A DNA stretch of 64,000 nt from Rachicladosporium sp. CCFEE 5018 (GCA_002077045.2 KZ111157.1:666383-730382); one strand, 5' to 3'; counted from the stretch's first letter, positions 11,101 to 21,666 are shown. Made by a program: numbers and translations. The notes: generated by a model not told the origin, from the letters alone.

Positions 11101-12214
11101 CGCGCCTATGTGATGGCTGAGCAATCTCGTCTGTGAGCCCGAGCACGCGCTTAGCCTTGTTCTCGGGATCGCCGTCTTCCTGTCGGGACTCTACATTCCG
11201 TCGTACGCGTTCCGGATATTCGAGCGACTCATCACCGTGCTCGAATTCGTCCATATCGTACTCATCCTCTTCGTCAATGCCCAGCTCGTCAGCCAGGCTG
11301 TGGCCATTGGTCATCGTCCAGGGCTCTGGCGTTTCGATCGATCGTCGTCCTGAGGCTCTACCACCGTTGCGACTCCGGTAACTCATGCTGCTTGCATTAC
11401 GTACATGATGCTGTTTCTTAGGACTTGCTGCACCGACTTCGCTGTCAAGACCTATACCACTGTCGTTAAAAGTGTTGGACTCTCCACCTTCATCGTGAAA
11501 GCCATTCTGCGTTTCGTTCGCTGCTTGTTGTGCCGTCATCTCGTCGACGAAGGTACGGAGTCGAGTCTCGATCACATGTACTCGTCTCTCGAGTTGACGC
11601 CTTTCATTGTCCCAGGTCTCTTTCTCGCGCTCCCAAATAGATTGTGTACGCTCGGCATCCTGGTCCTGCAGTCGCGAGTTATTCTGCGAAGCCTCCAACT
11701 TGCTCCGCAGGTCTTGTGATGTGATCTTTGCAGCATCTCGCTCGCGTGCCATAGCATCAAGTGCTTCTAGTGTCCCCGCTTCCATCTGGTGTACCTGCTG
11801 TTTCGCAAGTCGTCCCGCTTTGGTGCTCGCCGTGAGCTGCTGTGATAGACCCTCATTGTCGTTTTTCGTTGTTGCGAGCTCGTTCTCCAGATTATCGACC
11901 AGATTGTTCTTCGACTCGAGTTCGCGTCTCAGCGATAGAATCTCGGACACGAAGGAGGCATGCAACGTGGGTGTGAATCGCCGAGGATCCAATGCAGAAT
12001 ATCGACCATCTCGGCTCTTCTCATTGTAGTCGACGGCATCTGGTGGAAGCGGCGGAGGCGAGCTCGAAGGTTCTCGCGATCTGGATCCCGCGGTAGTAGC
12101 GCGTGACGATCGGCGAGTCTTCAAGAAGCCTGGAGTCTCGTAGGGAGTATCTGCAGGAGATGGAAGGCCCTTGCCGCCTATGAAAGAAGTGTACTCGCTG
12201 AAATAGTCCGACAT
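8143..12214 (-). CDS. apsA: Cortical PH-domain protein, Num1/ApsA/Mcp5 family
   Basis: Two exons, 12214-9073 and 9020-8143, are separated by a 52-nt intron (GTGAGT donor, ACAG acceptor) whose removal joins KKGRK to LTIQAVLDV and gives 1339 residues. The N-terminus (MSDYFSEYTSF) precedes a coiled coil at about 70-210. A long Ser/Pro-rich region follows, then a Num1/Mcp5-type PH domain at about 965-1105 (GEWMWKYIRKRKSFG, KRWVWLSPYERTIMW, HALWMSALTFL). The tail is basic and serine-rich. Family members anchor dynein to the plasma membrane and position nuclei and mitochondria. The internal repeats of yeast Num1 are not obvious, as in other filamentous fungi. The split PH domain is good support for the intron. 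Confidence 0.9.
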
Positions 12215-14255
12215 CGTGGAGATCGCGACGCGGAATACTCGAGCTCAGTCCAGTCTACCAGTCTTGGCGAGCAGAGTTCGTGGCGCTGTAAGGACCGAGT
12301 ATTCGCGAAATCACATAGGCTGCCTCGTGTCAGTGGCAGACGCGCTGTGCTTGGTCGTGCAAGTCGGACACCTACGTAGAGAAGGTGGGTGCCGTGCATG
12401 GCGTGGTGTTCCGTTACGCAACGACGCAGCAGATGGTCAATGAAGTCACTGCATGCCCGCAGTGTTCACGAATGATACTTTCCCTGTCCCGTCATCAGTA
12501 TGCGCCGCTTCTCCCTCTGACTCGGTCGTGGCAGCCGTTGAACTCATGGACCTTGCACTCGCGAGGCAGGTGTGTAGACTCACCACTGTGTGCACTTGTA
12601 GGAAGCGTTGGCTAAGGAATAGATACATGTAATAAGAATGGTAGAGATAGCAATACAGACGCCTAGCAAACCATCCTTCAATGCAGAAGGAAGTCCATCG
12701 GTAGGGAGACGAAGGCTATCTCGTCGGCAGAGGATTGTAGGTCGTGCTCAGGTACAGTCGCGCGTGCATTAGTTCCTGCGCCAGTTGTAGATCATTCACG
12801 CCAGTGGACGCTGCCGTATCTCCACTGGGCGTGTTTCTCCTTTGAATTTAATTTAGTGATGCTCAAGCGATTGGCTGCCTGCAATGCGATGGCAATGTGA
12901 TACCTGGTTGGATAGTGGCACAGCGGAGGCTCTGTGCCGTGTGCGAAGTGCGACGCCATATTGCGATCAGCCATCGCCAACGGCCTCTCCTACCTAGTGT
13001 CTGAAGAGACGCGTCTGTGATAGAGTTCACCCAGTCAGATGGGAGAGGGAAGATTGCGGCGCGCCACTTCCCCTAGTTTCGATCTGAGACAGCGAAAAGC
13101 CCAAATGCGTCTATCACCCCACAGCAAAATGCTCATTCGCCGCGGCACAACGACTTTCACTGCCGAACCCGGCGCGTTGTTTTCGGGTCGAAGTCTGTTG
13201 AAGACTGGAGGGCTTGTTCGAGGAAAACGGCATGATATACCGATTGGCTTGCATTACGTTCGACAACTCCATCCTTCGAAGCTCAACACAGATGTGATCC
13301 CCGATCATGCGTCCTTCCAAGGTTGCATCTTGCATGCGTGATTCTGTGAGCACCCTGCAGCACGTGCCGTCACCTCGACTCTGCTCCGCAACTCGCGTAT
13401 GCATTGCGAGTAGAAGTGCGAGCAGGCCGTTCGAATTGATTAATCCACGTGTAAGGGCGGCCGTTGATTTGCCAGGGTCCCTGTACGAACGGGCCCGCCA
13501 CTGCAGCAGGAAACGCCAGGCGCGTGCACTTTGTTGGATTCCGGACGCCGCACGCTGGTGTGGACCAATTGATGATGGGCAATACTATTGACTTTCGTGA
13601 TGCCTGTGGCTGTTATCGCACTGCCTCGCCTCTGGTTTCGTATTCTGGGGGTACTGCAATCTGGACCGGCTACCCAGATTACTGCAGTTTTGCCATCCGG
13701 GTACAGATGCACATCGATCGACATCGCCGGGCTGGCCTGTCTGCAACCGGCACAGATCCGAGCGAGCAGGGAATACAGAGCTGCAAAACGGAGGGTGTAT
13801 CTAGGACGAAGTCTCTCCGCTCCTCGAAAATCACAAGGATCTCGTGCTACTCCCAAGTGCACCGCGAGTGTAATCTAGCTTGCACCACGATCCTGGGAGT
13901 AAGCATCGCATTTCGTGTCAGCGCACCGCTTTTGTTCTCAAGGCTTGTATGCATGAATGCCCGCTGCTGCCACGTCGCCGATACATGCGTAAGCAAAGAA
14001 TTTCTACTCATGAGAGGCCCGGGAAGGTTGTCGGCAGCGTAGCAATCTATCATGGGACGACTGCCAGCAAATACAGGTTGGTATTAGCGCAACGGCACTG
14101 TGCAGTTGGGGACCCATGGGGTTACACTTTCATAGGTACAAGTGAGGTCCATACTAGCTACATCGGAGAAGGCAAGTACGACCGGTCCAAGAATGTACAT
14201 TCCTTCAATCGCACCTCACCTCGTCCAAGAACCCTCTCCAGACCACCACAAAGCC
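12215..14255. other. Long intergenic region, no supported gene
   Basis: About 2 kb lies upstream of the apsA homologue. Overlapping open frames up to 215 codons exist on both strands, mostly around 13.4-14.0 kb. None shows a domain, a credible start with splice structure or consistent codon use. Part of 13370-13862 on the minus strand could be a rapidly evolving small protein, but frames compete and I cannot choose one. Confidence 0.4.
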
Positions 14256-15041
14256 TCATACACCCCTCCACCTCCTCAAATCCTCCAGCATCTCCTCCCT
14301 CGTCCTACACCTCGGATGGTCGTCACTATGCAAATGCAACGGCCCACACCTCTTCCACGTCCCCGGCCCACGCCGGAACACACTCTCGACGAGCGCATCA
14401 GGACTCCCATTCTCGTTCTTCCTCCGCAAGTAAGCCCTCATGCAGTCTGCCAGACACTGCTTTGGCAATGCTTCCCACCCCACAGGGTCCCAGTCGTCGT
14501 TTATGTCAAGCAGGAACCAGGCGGTGATTAGGCGACGGAGCGGATGGCGGTCGTTCGGATGCGTGACGTAAACGTGGACTGCGTCTTCGATCGAGGGCTG
14601 CGTGCGGTCGGCGCGGACGCTGGAAACCATCCAGTCTACGATCTTGTTGCAGACTGTGTAGTCGTCGAGTTAATAGGCGGGGTTGTAGGTGTCTATCAAT
14701 CGCAGGGCGGGTGCGTCGTCGTTGTCTGCTAGCGACCTGAGCGCAGCTGTGACTGACTGGCCGTAAGCTAGAGTCAGGTAGGCACCAAAGACTGTGGGTG
14801 TAGTGTTGGGGATCGCTGGGTTGGTGCCAGCATCGAGGTGCTTTCGGAAGTAGACCGATCGGTCGTAGAAAAGGAAAGTGTGGAGTTCGAAGTAGTTTTG
14901 ATTGGGCGCTGTGCCGACTAGGACATCGAAGAGGTCGATGACTTTGTGCCGACGGTGGATGGTTGGGCCGCCCGGGAGGCCGGTGTCGATTGGGGAGCTC
15001 GAGAGTGAGCGCCCGTCGCCTGAGGGGTGTTGTGGGGACAC
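14256..15041 (-). pseudogene. BTB/POZ-domain protein remnant with in-frame TAA and no ATG
   Basis: A single minus-strand frame is coherent over 262 codons except for a TAA at 14672-14670. Before it: VIDLFDVLVG, FELHTFLFYDRSVYFRKHLDAG, and LRLIDTYNPAY, the usual BTB pattern of a beta strand, the HxxxL..RS.YF helix and the late LxxxY helix. After it: LDDYTVCNKIVDWM, which normally follows directly in small fungal BTB proteins. No splice pair removes the stop. The open frame begins with GTG at 15041, and going upstream a TAG is reached without an ATG, so the true start is lost or in an unseen exon. I read this as a decayed or mis-sequenced gene. The C-terminal part (YVTHPNDRHPLRRLITAWFL) is still protein-like, so decay would be recent. 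Confidence 0.6.
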
Positions 15042-15505
15042 TATGAAAGAGACTCTTCGTCGTGGACAGAATTCGCTGCGTTGCCTCGACAGCGGAATGC
15101 ACTAAGCTGCATGGTGCAGCGCATTGCGAGCTATCGAGGACAAAGAGGGTCTGAGTCCGCCGCATGTAGTAATGTGTGAATATTTTGAGGCAAACACAAA
15201 GAGTATCGGGAGTTGGACTGAAAGACAAAGGGAGGCGTTGAAGCACTGGAGAGTTGGACTCATAATTAATGAGAAGTGATAGGGACGGCCTAGAGTTTAC
15301 ATAGGCTCATCGCTGGATGCCTCTCGTAAGGTGTAACGACACCATACTAGCAGTCTGTAAGAGAACCTCGGACCTAACCCTGGTGAAGTATATTGCTCAC
15401 AACGCCGCATTCGCCCCAAGTCGATCTTGCATCAGCGAATGAGAGTGAGTAGAGTTCGAAATGCCCCAAAACCTCTCCCAAGGTAACGATCACAGCGGTA
15501 CATGT
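15042..15505. other. Intergenic between the BTB remnant and the dehydrogenase
   Basis: About 460 bp separates two minus-strand loci. A competing minus frame covers the left half but has no recognisable content. Nothing is supported here apart from possible 5' parts of the BTB locus. Confidence 0.4.
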
Positions 15506-16574
15506 TCAACCGAAATTCTTCGTCACACCAGGCTGGATCTTCTCCAGCTTCGCGGTCAGCTCGGTCCAAACACGTTCTTGCACTTTCTTGCCTTCTTCAC
15601 TAGTGACAAGCGGTGCAGGGTCCGAGAGGCGACAATCCGAGTAGTACCCGCCATGTGAGTCCTTGCCCTGCTCAGCGGCATGGAAGAGCGTCCGGCTGCC
15701 ATACTCGGTCGTGCGTGCTAGGGCGACCTTGAGCAAGTATACGCCCCACTGTAGATTTGTCAGAATCAATCGGCGTCTCGCTCTCAGTGAGCAGTGGCCA
15801 ACGTACCCCAGCGTCCTTCGCGAGGTCGCTATAACATAGTCCAGGGTCAACACAGTTGACGGGGACAACGGGGTTCGGATGCTTGTCGGCAATGCTGCGG
15901 ACGGCGTAGATCTCCAGTAGCTTGGACAGAGGGTACTGTTGCTTGAAGTTCGCCACGTCCTTCTCGTCATTAATTGTATTGAACAGCTCACCCTCAGGTG
16001 CTGACTTCTGGGGGAAGGTCGTGAAAGAGTGAGCGCCAGACGATGTGATCGTGAACGTCGGTTGTGTGCTGTATTGCTTCGCCGTCTGCCGCATCTTGGG
16101 CAGTAACAGCGCGGTGAGCAAGAAGGTAGACACCACATTCACGGTGATGGTAGTCTCGTTGTCTTCGGCATTGGACCATTCATATTGTACGAGGCCGGCG
16201 TTCGCGATGCAGATGTCAAGTCGATCGAGTCCGTCTGCGCGCTTCGCGAAGCTCTTCACGCTGGCGTAGCTGGCCATGTCGAGCTTCCATATCTCGATTG
16301 TCGTCGGCGATGATGGGTTGGTGGATTGAAAGTCCTTCTTCGCTGCTTCACCTTTCTCGACGCTGCGGACTGCCAGAATGAGTTTCTTGACGCCCAAGCG
16401 CACATAATGTCTCGCTGCTTCCTTGCCGAGTCCTACATTAGATCCAGAAATGATGACAGTCTTGTCGGTATAGTCTCCATCCGGATACGGGAGCTTTGTT
16501 ATGAGCTGACTACGAAGGATATGGATGAGCGTGGCGACTCCAAAGCCCGCGTTTGGATCGGGTAGTCCAGGCAT
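15506..16574 (-). CDS. Short-chain dehydrogenase/reductase, retinol-dehydrogenase-like
   Basis: Exons 16574-15807 and 15748-15506 flank a 58-nt intron with a GTACGT donor and ACAG acceptor, giving 336 residues. The start is the ATG of MPGLPDPNAG; the frame extends five codons upstream only to a GTG. The Rossmann fold shows a glycine motif SGSNVGLG (about residue 41), a NAG after strand 4, a serine in TSSGAHSF and the catalytic YxxxK as YPLSK near 215. The C-terminal ALARTTEYGSRTLFHAA is typical of the WWOX/retinol-dehydrogenase-like fungal group. It is expected to be an NAD(P)H-dependent oxidoreductase. Substrate is unknown, and no biosynthetic cluster surrounds it. Confidence 0.88.
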
Positions 16575-17454
16575 GCTATCAATTTTCACAATGTTGCCTT
16601 GTGATATCCTACAGCCACATGAAGGTTTGCGGTAGGCCTTCCCTATATACGCGTCAGGAAGTCAAACCATGCATGTATGCGAGGTCGATGACACATGTTC
16701 AAGTCAAGCTGGAGCTCTGTGTTGACCCCCACTGAAGAGGTCCGTTTTGGGAAATGCCGTGCGAGGTGGTGAGATCGGCTGGTATGCGACAGGCATGAAT
16801 TGCGTGTCTCACAGTTCAGCGTGCTGCTGGCTAAGATCGTGCTTGGCCTCCTTAACACGTGGAGTAGCGCATGCGTTCCTGGACAAATTGGCGTCTGTAC
16901 CAAGCTATGTGCCGAGACAGTCCGCCCTCCAATCTCTGCCTGCCACAACAACATGCAGTGTACTCGTTTGTGTGTAATCTTGCTCAGTGGCCATTCCCGC
17001 CGTGCTCGTCGTCGCCGTCACCCATGCTAAATGTGTTTCGTGGCGCGGTGGGGTTTGCGAGAATGATGTGCATAGATCCTGCTTCACTCCGCTCATCCCA
17101 AAGCCTTATTGCCTCTTCGCTACTGTCATGTGCGCTGCGAAAGCCGTTGTGCGTTCAGAGGTCGGTTCCCTGGTTCCCGCGATCTCGCAGTTCTCATGAT
17201 GCTCCGACGTGCGTCGCTCTACGATCAGTCGCTGTAGCCCGGCCGTCGGCCAGATCATGGTGAGAATCCGTGATGAGCAACGCGAGTGGCGATGCGTGAT
17301 GCCGCCCACCGCCGTTTGGGGTGGTGTCTCTGAGGGAATGTGTTCTGTCGATCGCGCAGTCTCCTTCACTCAAATCGAAGGCGGTCTCTTCTCCAACCCA
17401 CCAGCGAAGGCTGATGATCTGATGAAAAGGGTTTGCGTCACAAGGCGGTAGTGT
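16575..17454. other. Intergenic, no gene recognised
   Basis: Nearly 0.9 kb lies between the dehydrogenase start and the 3' end of the U2 gene. Several short open frames overlap on both strands without protein-like content. Confidence 0.4.
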
Positions 17455-17675
17455 AAGGCCAAGGACACGGTGCGTGGATACTATGAGCAAGCTCAGGGAG
17501 CACCTCGCGAGTGCGAAAAATAAGGATAATCGTAAATCGACCGTAGTCGAGTTTCAGCGATTAAACTGAAAAGAACAGATACTAGGAGAAGGTCAGCACA
17601 GTGTATGATCATGATATGGAGGCTGGATGGCTACTTGCCTACACTTGATCTAAGCCAAAAGGCAAAGAGAGCTAA
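17455..17675 (-). ncRNA. U2: U2 spliceosomal snRNA gene interrupted by a 57-nt intron
   Basis: On the minus strand, 17675-17639 reads TTAGC then TCTCTTTGCC, TTTTGGCTTAGATCAAG and TGTAG, the U2 5' region that pairs with U6 and begins branch-site recognition. After the 57-nt insert, 17581 resumes with TATCTGTTCTTTTCAG, exactly the next U2 bases. Downstream are a stem-loop II-like TTCAG...CTGAA hairpin, a perfect TCGAC-TACG-GTCGA hairpin and a Sm-like ATTTTTCG (near 17515). Further hairpins (TGAG-CTTG-CTCA, CACG-CAC-CGTG) complete the gene. The 5' end is set by alignment with remembered yeast U2. The 3' end is approximate and could lie 20-30 nt either way. U2 pairs with the intron branch site in the prespliceosome. 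I saw no second copy in the window. Confidence 0.9.
17582..17638 (-). other. GC-AG spliceosomal-type intron inside U2 snRNA
   Basis: The insert begins with GCAAGT (17638-17633), an otherwise perfect donor with C at +2, after exon bases TAG. It ends CCTTCTCCTAG. A GCTGAC branch site lies at 17597-17592, with its adenosine 11 nt before the 3' end. The same GCTGAC element occurs in introns of SF3B6, FEN1, RPL42 and fimbrin in this window. Removing the insert restores an unbroken U2 core. The insertion point falls between GUAG and UA of the branch-recognition sequence. Confidence 0.88.
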
Positions 17676-18386
17676 GGAGAGAAGAGGTAGAAGGTGGAGG
17701 TGGAAAAAACGACACTTATCCCCACGCCCGATGAGCCAAGGCGCTAGTGCTAGCGAGGATGACGGGGCCGATGGAGCACAAGGAGCACAACTCGTGGTGA
17801 GAGCTAAGCGAGCTCAGTGAAGGTCCAGTGAGCGTGACAGCATAGGTTATTTGACTGCGAGCGCATTGCAAGACCAGCGAATGAGGGGATTCTCAACGAA
17901 GTCAACGAAGGATGCTGCTTGTATCCAGATCATGCCTGTGACCTTGTCAGTACAACATCGACGATGCAGGTAAAGAAATGAGCTGTACGGTAGAGATCTG
18001 GACGACGTTCAGACAAAAGTCGAGCGCAGTGCGCGTTTTGTCCAAACAATGTAGTCGCTTCTTTATCGCCTCAGGCATTTAAGTGGAAAATGACCTTACT
18101 ACTCACTCGCGTTCACGATCGAGGCCCGCCAATAGTGAGAGTTCAGCAAGAGGGGCCCGTCAATGCAGACGTGCAGTGTAATGATCCATGGAGGTTGAGT
18201 ACGAAGAAGAAGTGAGGTACGCGCCAAGGCGTAAATCGAAACCTGAGGCACTTAGGCACTCTATCGACTGCACTGGCATACGTGCAGTCCAGCTTAGTCC
18301 CATAACATTACCTGACAGGATCATGGCACGTAGCCAGCCACTTTCTCATCACCCTTACATGTGAAGTGATTCCCACCACCGCCACC
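17676..18386. promoter_or_regulatory. Divergent region between U2 snRNA and PRP2
   Basis: About 0.7 kb should hold the U2 promoter (reading leftward) and the PRP2 promoter and leader. No further RNA gene or open frame with content was recognised. A minus-strand GGGATAAG about 40 bp upstream of the U2 start could be a TATA-like element, which is a guess. Confidence 0.45.
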
Positions 18387-21300
18387 ATGGACCTCCGCAC
18401 CTATGTCTCCGACCACCTAACCAAGCTCGCTGGCGGGAGCGAAGCGATGCTGGTAGACTTCGTGATTTCCACGGCTCAAACGGTGAAGACACCCTCCGCC
18501 CTCTTCGAGCAGCTCGCGGGCATGCTAGAGTCGGAGGACGCTGACCTGCGCCGTTTCAGCGATGATCTTTTTACGCGAGTGTCGAAGCCAAGCGGGAATG
18601 GAGTTTCAGCACCGAGGAAGGAAAGGGAGAAGGGGAAGGAGGTGAAGAAGAAGTATGCACTTGTTGAGATGGAGGTGGAGGAGGAGAGGCCGGTGGAGGT
18701 TGTCGAGGTGAAGGCGGAGAAGGAGAGGAAGCCCAAGGACAGGTCTAGGCGAGAGAAGCCAAGGTCGAGAAGTCGGGAGCGACACAGCAAGAAGCTCAGA
18801 AGGCGAGGCGAAGACTTCCATGATCGGTGGGGAGATGGTGTAGACGCTGAGGAGGAAGAGGACTTTGCTTCACCACCTCCAAAGAGAGCACGCTTCGACG
18901 AAAGTCCGCCACATGATGAGAAGATTGCTACGCCAGAGGCCGAGGAGGACCACGAGGAACGAGATCGACGGGAACGGAAGGAGTTCGAGAAGCGACTGCG
19001 TAGCCGAGACAATGACTCGACGAAGAAGCTGGTGGAGGACCGTTCCTCGAAGCGAGAGGAGGCAGATGCTGAGCGGAGAGCGCAAGCTGGGAAACTCACA
19101 CGAGCGGAGATGGAGGCTCTGCGATTGCGATCACGGCAGGACTACCTCAAGAAGCGATCGACGCAGGAGCTGGCATTGTTACGGAAGCAAGTCCAGGACG
19201 AGGAGGAAGAGGAGCGCAACAACCCTGATCTGACGCAGGCGGAGAAGGATGAGTTTGCGAGGCACAGAGAAGCGTTACGGCTGGCAGAGGAGCGAGAAGG
19301 CATCGACGACCATGTCGATGGCTATGCAATGCCGGAGGACTACATCACGGAGAAGGGCAAGATGGACATGAAGAGGAAGTCGGACGCTCTATACAGTCGC
19401 TACGTCGAACGAGACGATCAGGGCCGGGAGCGATTTGTGACCGAGCACGAGGAGTGGGAGCGAGAACAGCTTGCTAAGACGAAGGCTCAGATCATTGTTG
19501 CGGATCGACAGAACGAGCAGCAATACGAGTATGTGTTTGATGAAGAACAACAGATCAAGTGGGTAACAGATGCAGCCATGAAGGGCGGTCTGAGTACGAT
19601 GGAGACGGCTGAGGAGCGACAGATAGCTCAGCAGTTGCTAGCAGCGGAGCGCAAAGCCAAGACCATCGAGGAGAAGCGGAAGACGCTGCCAGTGTATGCG
19701 TATCGACAGACGTTCCTTGATGCAGTGCGGAAGTACCAGATCTTGATCATTGTTGGTGAGACGGGATCAGGGAAGACTACTCAGCTTCCGCAGTACCTGT
19801 ACGAGGACGGCTTCTGCAAAGACGGCATGAAGGTCGGATGCACACAACCTCGTCGGGTGGCTGCCATGAGTGTCGCGACACGTGTAGCAGAGGAAGTGGG
19901 CGTCAAAGTGGGCAATGAAGTCGGGTATTCCATTCGTTTCGAGGATGCTACGTCAGACAAGACTGCACTCAAGTACATGACTGACGGCATGCTCCTGCGA
20001 GAGTTCTTGACTGAGCCAGACCTGGCAGGCTATAGCGCTTTGATGATCGACGAGGCTCACGAGAGGACACTGCATACCGACATTCTGTTCGGCCTGGTGA
20101 AGGACATCGCCAGAGGTCGACCTGATCTGAAGCTTCTCATCTCCTCTGCAACGCTTGATGCGCAGAAGTTTTCGGAATTCTTCGACGAGGCGCCGATTCT
20201 AAACATACCTGGTCGAACGTATGATGTTGAGATGAACTACTCGATGCAGCCCGAGGCGAATTACCTGTCAGCTGCGATCACCACCGTCTTCCAGATCCAC
20301 TTGTCCCAGCCGATGCCAGGCGACATTTTGGTCTTCTTGACTGGCCAGGACGAGATTGAACAAGCTGAGCAATCGCTCCAAGAAACAGCTAAGAAGCTTG
20401 GAGCGTCTGCACCGGAGCTCATGATATGTCCCATCTACGCCAACCTGCCTACAGACCTACAACAACGCATCTTCGACCCGACGCCCCCTAAAGTCCGAAA
20501 AGTCGTCCTGGCTACCAACATCGCCGAGACCTCTTTGACGATCGACAACATCGTCTACGTGATCGACCCTGGCTACGTCAAAGAAAATCGATATACACCA
20601 GCCACGAACATGGAGTCCCTTGTCGCCGTGCCCATTTCTCGCGCCTCCGCCAATCAGCGCGCAGGTCGTGCCGGACGTACGCAGCCAGGCAAATGCTTCC
20701 GTCTGTACACCAAGTGGGCCTACTACAACGACCTTCCGGAATCCACGACTCCAGAGATTCAACGCACAAACCTCAACAGCGTCGTGCTCCTCTTAAAGTC
20801 TCTCGGAATCAACGATCTCATCACCTTCGACTTCATGGATCCACCCTCCCCAGATATGCTGATCCGCTCTCTCGAGCAGTTGTATGCTCTCGGCGCGCTG
20901 AACGACAAAGGTGAGCTCACGAAGGTTGGCCGACAGATGGCCGAGTTCCCCACAGATCCCATGCTCGCCAAAGCTGTGCTGGCAGCCGACAAGGAAGGCT
21001 GCGTCGACGAGGTTCTCTCTGTCATCGCCATGCTAGGCGAAGCGAGTGCATTGTTCTACCGGCCCAAGGACAAGAAGCTCCAAGCTGACGCTGCCCGCGC
21101 CCGCTTCACGGTCAAGGAGGGAGGCGATCACGCGACCTACCTCAACATCTGGAACCAGTGGGTTGACAGCGATTACTCCTACGTCTGGGCCAGGGAGAAC
21201 TTCATGCAGCAGCGATCACTCACTCGCGCCCGAGACGTTCGTGATCAGCTTGCCAAACTCTGCGATCGCGTCGAAGTGACGATGTCCTCTTGCGGAGCCT

Positions 21301-21614
21301 CGAATCTGGTTCCGATTCAAAAATCTATCACGGCTGGTTTCTTCCCCAATGCTGCGAGGTTGCAGAAGGGCGGCGACACCTACCGGACTGTCAAGAACAA
21401 TCTTACTGTGCATCTGCATCCCAGTGGAGTGCTGCTGGAAAGCAAGCCGAAATGGGTACTCTTCTACGAGCTCGTGCTCACGAGCAAAGAATTCATGCGC
21501 AGCGTGATGCCATTGAGGCCAGAGTGGTTGACGGAAGTCGCGCCGCATTACTACAAAGCTGCTGATGTCGAAGCGCTGGGCGTGGACAGGAAGATGCCGA
21601 AGTCGAAGATGTAA
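18387..21614 (+). CDS. PRP2: DEAH-box pre-mRNA-splicing ATPase Prp2 (DHX16)
   Basis: An intronless frame of 1075 residues starts at the ATG in CCACCATGG (18387); a Met seven codons upstream is less likely. The N-terminus (MDLRTYVSDHLTKL) resembles DHX16, followed by a highly charged region rich in Lys, Arg and Glu. The helicase core has motif I GETGSGKTTQLPQY (about 456), DEAH in MIDEAHERTLHTD (about 554), SSATLD, and motif VI NQRAGRAGRTQPG (about 756). The winged-helix, ratchet and OB regions follow (FYRPKDKK, ENFMQQRSLTRARDVRDQL). The segment LTKVGRQMAEFPTDPML and its surroundings favour Prp2 over Prp16, Prp22 or Prp43. Prp2 uses ATP to release SF3a/SF3b from the branch site and activate the spliceosome, so it acts on the same U2 contacts as p14. 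Confidence 0.93.
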   Translation: MDLRTYVSDHLTKLAGGSEAMLVDFVISTAQTVKTPSALFEQLAGMLESEDADLRRFSDDLFTRVSKPSGNGVSAPRKEREKGKEVKKKYALVEMEVEEERPVEVVEVKAEKERKPKDRSRREKPRSRSRERHSKKLRRRGEDFHDRWGDGVDAEEEEDFASPPPKRARFDESPPHDEKIATPEAEEDHEERDRRERKEFEKRLRSRDNDSTKKLVEDRSSKREEADAERRAQAGKLTRAEMEALRLRSRQDYLKKRSTQELALLRKQVQDEEEEERNNPDLTQAEKDEFARHREALRLAEEREGIDDHVDGYAMPEDYITEKGKMDMKRKSDALYSRYVERDDQGRERFVTEHEEWEREQLAKTKAQIIVADRQNEQQYEYVFDEEQQIKWVTDAAMKGGLSTMETAEERQIAQQLLAAERKAKTIEEKRKTLPVYAYRQTFLDAVRKYQILIIVGETGSGKTTQLPQYLYEDGFCKDGMKVGCTQPRRVAAMSVATRVAEEVGVKVGNEVGYSIRFEDATSDKTALKYMTDGMLLREFLTEPDLAGYSALMIDEAHERTLHTDILFGLVKDIARGRPDLKLLISSATLDAQKFSEFFDEAPILNIPGRTYDVEMNYSMQPEANYLSAAITTVFQIHLSQPMPGDILVFLTGQDEIEQAEQSLQETAKKLGASAPELMICPIYANLPTDLQQRIFDPTPPKVRKVVLATNIAETSLTIDNIVYVIDPGYVKENRYTPATNMESLVAVPISRASANQRAGRAGRTQPGKCFRLYTKWAYYNDLPESTTPEIQRTNLNSVVLLLKSLGINDLITFDFMDPPSPDMLIRSLEQLYALGALNDKGELTKVGRQMAEFPTDPMLAKAVLAADKEGCVDEVLSVIAMLGEASALFYRPKDKKLQADAARARFTVKEGGDHATYLNIWNQWVDSDYSYVWARENFMQQRSLTRARDVRDQLAKLCDRVEVTMSSCGASNLVPIQKSITAGFFPNAARLQKGGDTYRTVKNNLTVHLHPSGVLLESKPKWVLFYELVLTSKEFMRSVMPLRPEWLTEVAPHYYKAADVEALGVDRKMPKSKM

Positions 21615-21666
21615 AGCAAAAGTCATATATCGTGCTTCATAACATCATCAAACCGTTCCTCGGGTC

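Noticed and set aside
13370..14042. Competing ORFs on both strands, up to 192 codons
   Set aside because: No domain, signal peptide or splice-consistent model; several frames overlap equally well, so none can be preferred.
17605..17820. Plus-strand ORF of 71 codons across the U2 locus
   Set aside because: It is the complement of U2 exon 1, its intron and upstream DNA; the Arg/Lys-rich translation has no protein features.
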